In this document: in pieces, positions 4,652-7,490 of the stretch
Layout of the letters: each line of letters opens with the position of its first letter
How positions within the stretch are numbered: the stretch's first letter is position 1
Assembly: GCA_035633255.1 (NCBI GenBank)
Contig: DASQFD010000029.1
Span: 1-7,490 of the forward strand
DNA length: 7,490 nucleotides
Direction: 5' to 3'
Source of the DNA: DASQFD01 sp035633255
GTDB lineage: Bacteria; Actinomycetota; Actinomycetes; Actinomycetales; Dermatophilaceae
Translations under genes and position numbers: made by a program
The notes under the pieces: model-generated
Seen by the model: only the letters and a program-made list of their open reading frames with translations
Database searches by the model: none
What the model was told of the DNA's origin: nothing

Positions 4652-5305
4652 TCAGCGCAGGCTGAAGGGCGGGTACCGGTCGGTGAGGAGCAGGAACGCG
4701 TAGGCCTGCACCCGCAGCGACCACCGGCCCACGCCCACCACGTAGTCGAAGAGCCCGCGCGGGTAGCGACCGGTGAAGAGGATGGCGAACCAGGCGATCA
4801 GCACCGCCACGAACGCGCCGAGCCCGAGGAGGAGCAGCACGACGTAGTGCGGGATGGCCAGCAGCCACTTGACCAGCGGCAGCCAGCGGTTGAGGCCCTG
4901 CCTCGCGTCCGGGTAGTCGAGCTCGAGGTGCACCGACTGCTCGTCCTCGGTCGACGGGTAGCGGTCGGTGAGCAGCGCGACGTACGCGCCGACGCGGCTG
5001 CCGAACCGGTTGAACTGCAGGGCGAAGTCGAACCACCACCGCGGGTACCGCTGCCTGGCCACGATCATCACCGCCGTCGCGGCGAACAGCCCGCTCGCGA
5101 TGCCGCCTCCCGTGCTGGTGGTCCGCTCCACCACCTCGCCGGAGCGGTAGACGACGGTGGTCGCGGTGGCGGCCGCGCTCACCAGCGACAGCACGATGGC
5201 GATCGGGATGACCAGCACGATCCGGAGGAACGTCGTGGCGCGGTCGAGGTGCTCGGGGTAGTCGACATCGAGCCGAGCGGCGTACGTCTGGGTTGGTGTG
5301 ACCAT
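4652..5305 (-). CDS. DUF4389-family membrane protein with internal duplication
   Basis: A 217-residue membrane protein starts MVTPTQTYAARLDVDYPEHL. Hydrophobic segments lie at about 27-50, 68-84 and 143-177. The sequence is an internal tandem duplication. LDVDYPEHLDRATTFLR (12-28) parallels LELDYPDARQGLNRWLP (127-143). YPRWWFDFALQFNRF...AYVALLTDRYP (87-117) parallels YPRGLFDYVVGVGRW...AYAFLLLTDRYP (181-212). This Y-P-R...LLTDRYP signature is typical of DUF4389; its function is unknown. ATG 5305-5303 is preferred over longer versions because AAGGGGG lies six bases upstream. The gene follows the mannosyltransferase gene on the same strand after 165 bp, so its own promoter is likely. No catalytic motif is seen; a structural or cell-envelope role is only a guess. 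Confidence 0.88.
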   Translation of the reverse strand: MVTPTQTYAARLDVDYPEHLDRATTFLRIVLVIPIAIVLSLVSAAATATTVVYRSGEVVERTTSTGGGIASGLFAATAVMIVARQRYPRWWFDFALQFNRFGSRVGAYVALLTDRYPSTEDEQSVHLELDYPDARQGLNRWLPLVKWLLAIPHYVVLLLLGLGAFVAVLIAWFAILFTGRYPRGLFDYVVGVGRWSLRVQAYAFLLLTDRYPPFSLR

Positions 5306-5374
5306 GGCGGCCCCCTTGTCCTGACCCCTGCTTACTCCCCTCGCGGGGCGCGCGCCAGAGCCAGCCACCCGCTG

Positions 5375-5394
5375 TGACGCACCCGACCGCGTCA
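5375..5394. promoter_or_regulatory. Inverted repeat upstream of the DUF4389 gene
   Basis: TGACGC (5375-5380) and GCGTCA (5389-5394) are perfect inverted arms 8 bases apart, about 70-90 bases upstream of the DUF4389 start. It could be an operator for that gene or a weak terminator for the gene upstream on the same strand. Confidence 0.3.
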
Positions 5395-5428
5395 GGTGCC
5401 CAGGGCGAGGAGGGGAGCGCGGCCCTTC

Positions 5429-5461
5429 GCCCGGGCCGACGCCGAGGGCACTGTCCCGGGC
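5429..5461 (-). terminator. Possible terminator of the mannosyltransferase gene
   Basis: GCCCGGG (5429-5435) and CCCGGGC (5455-5461) form a 7-bp stem with a 19-base loop, ten bases beyond the stop codon at 5471. The long loop and missing U-tract make this tentative. Confidence 0.35.
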
Positions 5462-5470
5462 CTGGCGACC

Positions 5471-6592
5471 TCACCCCACCCAGCGGTGGGTCGCGAACTC
5501 CAGCGAGAGCAGCACCAGCAGGGGAAGGCACACGGCCGGGACGGCCCAGCGCAGCCATCCCCAGCGCGGCCGCGTGCTGAGCTCGCCGAGGAGCAGGTAT
5601 GCCGGGAACCACATCAGCGCGTACCTCACCGAGGAGGTGAGCATCGTCGACCAGACCAGGACCGCGAGGTTGAGCGCGATGAGCACCGCCTGGTCCCACC
5701 GGCGCAGCAGGGCGAGGGCGAGCAGCAGCAGCCCGCCGGCGAGCACCGCCAGCAGGTCCGCCCACCGCGAGATCACCAGGTCGGTCGAGGTCGCGCTGGT
5801 GGCGGCCTGCCACCCGCTGGCCAGTCCCTCCCACGGCCACGCCGCCTCCCGGACCCAGCCGGTCGACTGGGCCCGGTGCCAGGCGACCGGGTCACCGGTC
5901 TTCACCGCCAGGAAGCCGAAGTGAGCCAGCACGGCGAGCGGCCCGAGCCCGAGGGCCAGGACCTCCCGCGCGGGCCGACGACGCCCGTCGGCACGCATCT
6001 GCATCGCGTAGGTCACTGCCAGGGCCATGACGAGGAAGAGGCCGTTGACCCGCACCGTGCAGGCGCCGGCCGCCGCCAGACCCGCGAGGGCCCACCGCCG
6101 GCGCTGCCCGAGGAGCCACGCGGCCAGGCTCAGGGACAGGAAGAGCGACTCCGTGTAGACCGCCGAGAGGAAGATCCCGAACGGCGCCACCGCGAGGTAG
6201 ACCACCGCCCAGCGGCCCGACCCCGGGCTCTGCAGCTCGCCGAGGCGGTGCAGCAGCACGGCGGCCACCGCGCCGGCCAGCAGGCTGAGGACGAGACCGG
6301 CGGCGATCACGCTGCCCGCGAACAACGGCGCCAGCACGGCCATCAGCGCGGGGTAGCCGGGGAAGAACGCCTGGTCACAGCACGACAGCCCCGGCGGCAG
6401 GTAGCCCTGCTCGGCGATGCGGACGTAGTGCCAGGAGTCCCACCACGTGAAGCGCTCGGCCAGCCAGCCCCACGTCCCCGACGTCCGCTGCGCGGCCGGA
6501 GCGCCCAGGGCCACCGCACCGACGACGACCACGGCGGCCAGGAGCAGCCGGGACGCGCACCAGCTCAGGGCGATCCTCACCGCCATCGGCAT
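5471..6592 (-). CDS. PIG-V-like GT-C mannosyltransferase, integral membrane
   Basis: A 373-residue polytopic membrane protein, roughly eight or more hydrophobic segments. It resembles the bacterial relatives of GPI mannosyltransferase II (PIG-V), GT-C enzymes that use a polyprenyl-phosphate sugar donor on the outer face of the membrane. Diagnostic elements in order: the first membrane segment (about 12-31); an outer-loop acidic motif WWDSWHYVRIAEQGY (50-64), where Asp52 is the likely catalytic or metal residue; FFPGYP (76-81); VYTESLFLSLSLAAWLL (145-161); and TVRVNGLFL (179-187), matching the family Arg-x-Asn-Gly. Near the C-terminus is SSVRYALMWFPAYLLLG. Length is normal for bacterial members. 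ATG 6592-6590 is preferred because GGAGGG lies six bases upstream; another ATG occurs two codons later. The acceptor is unknown; a lipoglycan or cell-wall role is inferred from the family. Confidence 0.85.
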   Translation of the reverse strand: MPMAVRIALSWCASRLLLAAVVVVGAVALGAPAAQRTSGTWGWLAERFTWWDSWHYVRIAEQGYLPPGLSCCDQAFFPGYPALMAVLAPLFAGSVIAAGLVLSLLAGAVAAVLLHRLGELQSPGSGRWAVVYLAVAPFGIFLSAVYTESLFLSLSLAAWLLGQRRRWALAGLAAAGACTVRVNGLFLVMALAVTYAMQMRADGRRRPAREVLALGLGPLAVLAHFGFLAVKTGDPVAWHRAQSTGWVREAAWPWEGLASGWQAATSATSTDLVISRWADLLAVLAGGLLLLALALLRRWDQAVLIALNLAVLVWSTMLTSSVRYALMWFPAYLLLGELSTRPRWGWLRWAVPAVCLPLLVLLSLEFATHRWVG

Positions 6593-6657
6593 GGGGGTCC
6601 CTCCAGGCGACGAGTTTTCGGCACCCTACCCGCCGGCTCACCGCGGGCGGTGCCACC

Positions 6658-6715
6658 GGGCACCCGGCCGGACGCGGCGGGGCACCCGGCCGGACGCGGC
6701 GGGGCACCCGGCCGG
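6658..6715. repeat. 22-bp tandem repeat, about 2.6 copies, in a divergent promoter region
   Basis: GCACCCGGCCGG begins at 6660, 6682 and 6704, giving a 22-bp period. The two full units are identical and the third breaks off after 6715. It lies between the divergent mannosyltransferase and CoA-transferase genes, so each promoter could be affected by it. Each unit contains the palindrome CCGGCCGG. Confidence 0.85.
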
Positions 6716-6727
6716 CCATCCGGCATA

Positions 6728-6752
6728 CCGGGTCGTCGGCCTGGTCACCCGG
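6728..6752. promoter_or_regulatory. Inverted repeat upstream of the CoA-transferase gene
   Basis: CCGGGT (6728-6733) and ACCCGG (6747-6752) are perfect arms 13 bases apart, about 58-82 bases upstream of the ATG at 6810. This is a possible operator, although chance pairing is common at this GC content. Confidence 0.25.
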
Positions 6753-6809
6753 GCGGGAGGCGGACGGGGACCGTGGAAGACTGCTGGCACCGTTCACGTG
6801 GAGGTGGGG

Positions 6810-7490
6810 ATGGGCGTCGTCGCGGTCCGAGCGTCGGAAAGTGTCTCCAGCCGCTACCGGAGGCTGCGCCGGGACGCGGCGGACGCCGTCCGGGTGGTCC
6901 GGGACGGCGACACCGTCGTGGTGCCGATCGCCGCCGGGGAGCCGCCGGCGCTGCTGCACGCGCTCTCGGAGAGCCGGCGCGACGTCCGGGACGTCACGGT
7001 CTTCCACCTGCTGCCGCTCACCGAGCCGGCCTACCTCGACCCCGACACCGCCCACCACGTCCGGCACAACACCGCCTTCCTCGGTGCCCCCAGCCGGACC
7101 GGCGCCGGTGAGGGGTGGGTCGACTACACCCCCGCCCACTTCTCGGAGATCCCCGAGCTGATCCGCCGCGGCCTGATCGGCTCCGACGTGGTCTTCGCGC
7201 GCGCCTCGTCGATGGACGAGCACGGCTTCTTCTCCCTCGGGCTGGCCGCCGACTACACGATGGCGGCGATCAGCCGGGCGCGCGCGGTGGTGCTCGAAGT
7301 GAACCCGCGCGTGCCCTTCTGCTTTGGCGAGTGCCACGTCCACGTCTCGCAGGTGTCGGCGCTCGTCGAGACCGACGACCCGCTGCCCGAGCTGCCGCCG
7401 CCGCCGATCGGGCCGGTGGAGCGCGCCATCGGCGCCGTCGTCGCCGACCTCGTCCCCGACGGCGCGACGCTCCAGATCGGCATCGGCGCG
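6810..7490 (+). CDS. Acetyl-CoA hydrolase / 4-hydroxybutyrate-type CoA-transferase, N-terminal part
   Basis: 227 codons are open to the right edge, so the gene is cut by the window. The family moves CoA between acyl-CoA and a free acid (acetate, 4-hydroxybutyrate, succinate) or hydrolyses acetyl-CoA in the cytoplasm. Family motifs in order: VVVPIAAGEPPALLHAL (36-52), VDYTPAHFSEIPELIRRG (104-121), SDVVFARASSMDEHGFFSLG (125-144), DYTMAAISRARAVVLEVNPRVP (148-169), HVHVSQVSALVE (176-187), PLPELPPPPIG (191-201) and DGATLQIGIGA (217-227). The last normally continues IPDAV. The catalytic glutamate lies in the missing C-terminal half, so substrate and activity cannot be judged. The ATG at 6810 has GGAGG five bases upstream. 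Earlier family members often begin a few residues differently, but no better start is seen. Confidence 0.9.
   Translation, partial: MGVVAVRASESVSSRYRRLRRDAADAVRVVRDGDTVVVPIAAGEPPALLHALSESRRDVRDVTVFHLLPLTEPAYLDPDTAHHVRHNTAFLGAPSRTGAGEGWVDYTPAHFSEIPELIRRGLIGSDVVFARASSMDEHGFFSLGLAADYTMAAISRARAVVLEVNPRVPFCFGECHVHVSQVSALVETDDPLPELPPPPIGPVERAIGAVVADLVPDGATLQIGIGA

Noticed and set aside
4055..5377. Long plus-strand frame, and a 586-codon minus-strand frame at 4080-5840
   Set aside because: Both overlap genes with clear family motifs in other frames and show no recognisable protein of their own.
5396..7111. 571-codon open frame on the plus strand
   Set aside because: It is antisense to the PIG-V-like gene, crosses the tandem repeat and overlaps the CoA-transferase in another frame; composition (Arg, Pro, Gln, Glu rich) shows a shadow frame.

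Overview
The window is very GC-rich DNA with strong G/C bias at third codon positions, short TANNNT-like -10 elements and several GTG starts. Together with a PIG-V-like mannosyltransferase, a DUF4389 membrane protein and GRGRPGRG-type ribbon-helix-helix proteins, this points to a high-GC actinobacterium. A Geodermatophilaceae- or Kineosporiales-like host is a guess; the genus cannot be fixed from the sequence alone.

Left part (1-3172) is an accessory region dominated by toxin-antitoxin (TA) cassettes. It opens with the 5' end of an IS630-type transposase reading off the left edge. Next come two complete YefM-YoeB modules facing each other tail to tail (268-767 on +, 797-1313 on -), with 29 bases between the two toxin stop codons. 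The second module has an operator-like pair of TGTAC motifs 12 bp apart upstream of yefM, as described for the E. coli operator; the first module, which abuts the IS, does not. A ribbon-helix-helix antitoxin follows (about 1499-1738), whose expected downstream toxin appears to be reduced to its first few codons. A small secreted protein of unknown function is next (1954-2505). A VapC-type PIN toxin on the minus strand (2634-3050) is preceded by a tiny, non-canonical candidate antitoxin ORF (3047-3172).

Right part (3171-7490) looks more like ordinary chromosome. It holds a 474-residue cytoplasmic protein of unknown function (+), a DUF4389 membrane protein (-), a PIG-V/GT-C-like mannosyltransferase (-), and the 5' part of an acetyl-CoA hydrolase/CoA-transferase (+) running off the right edge. 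The last two are divergent, and a 22-bp tandem repeat lies in the 217-bp gap between them.

No new multi-gene system is clearly visible. The most unusual content is the dense TA cluster: two insulated or cross-talking YefM-YoeB paralogues, an orphaned antitoxin, and VapC with a possible unconventional partner whose start codon overlaps that of a divergent uncharacterised gene.
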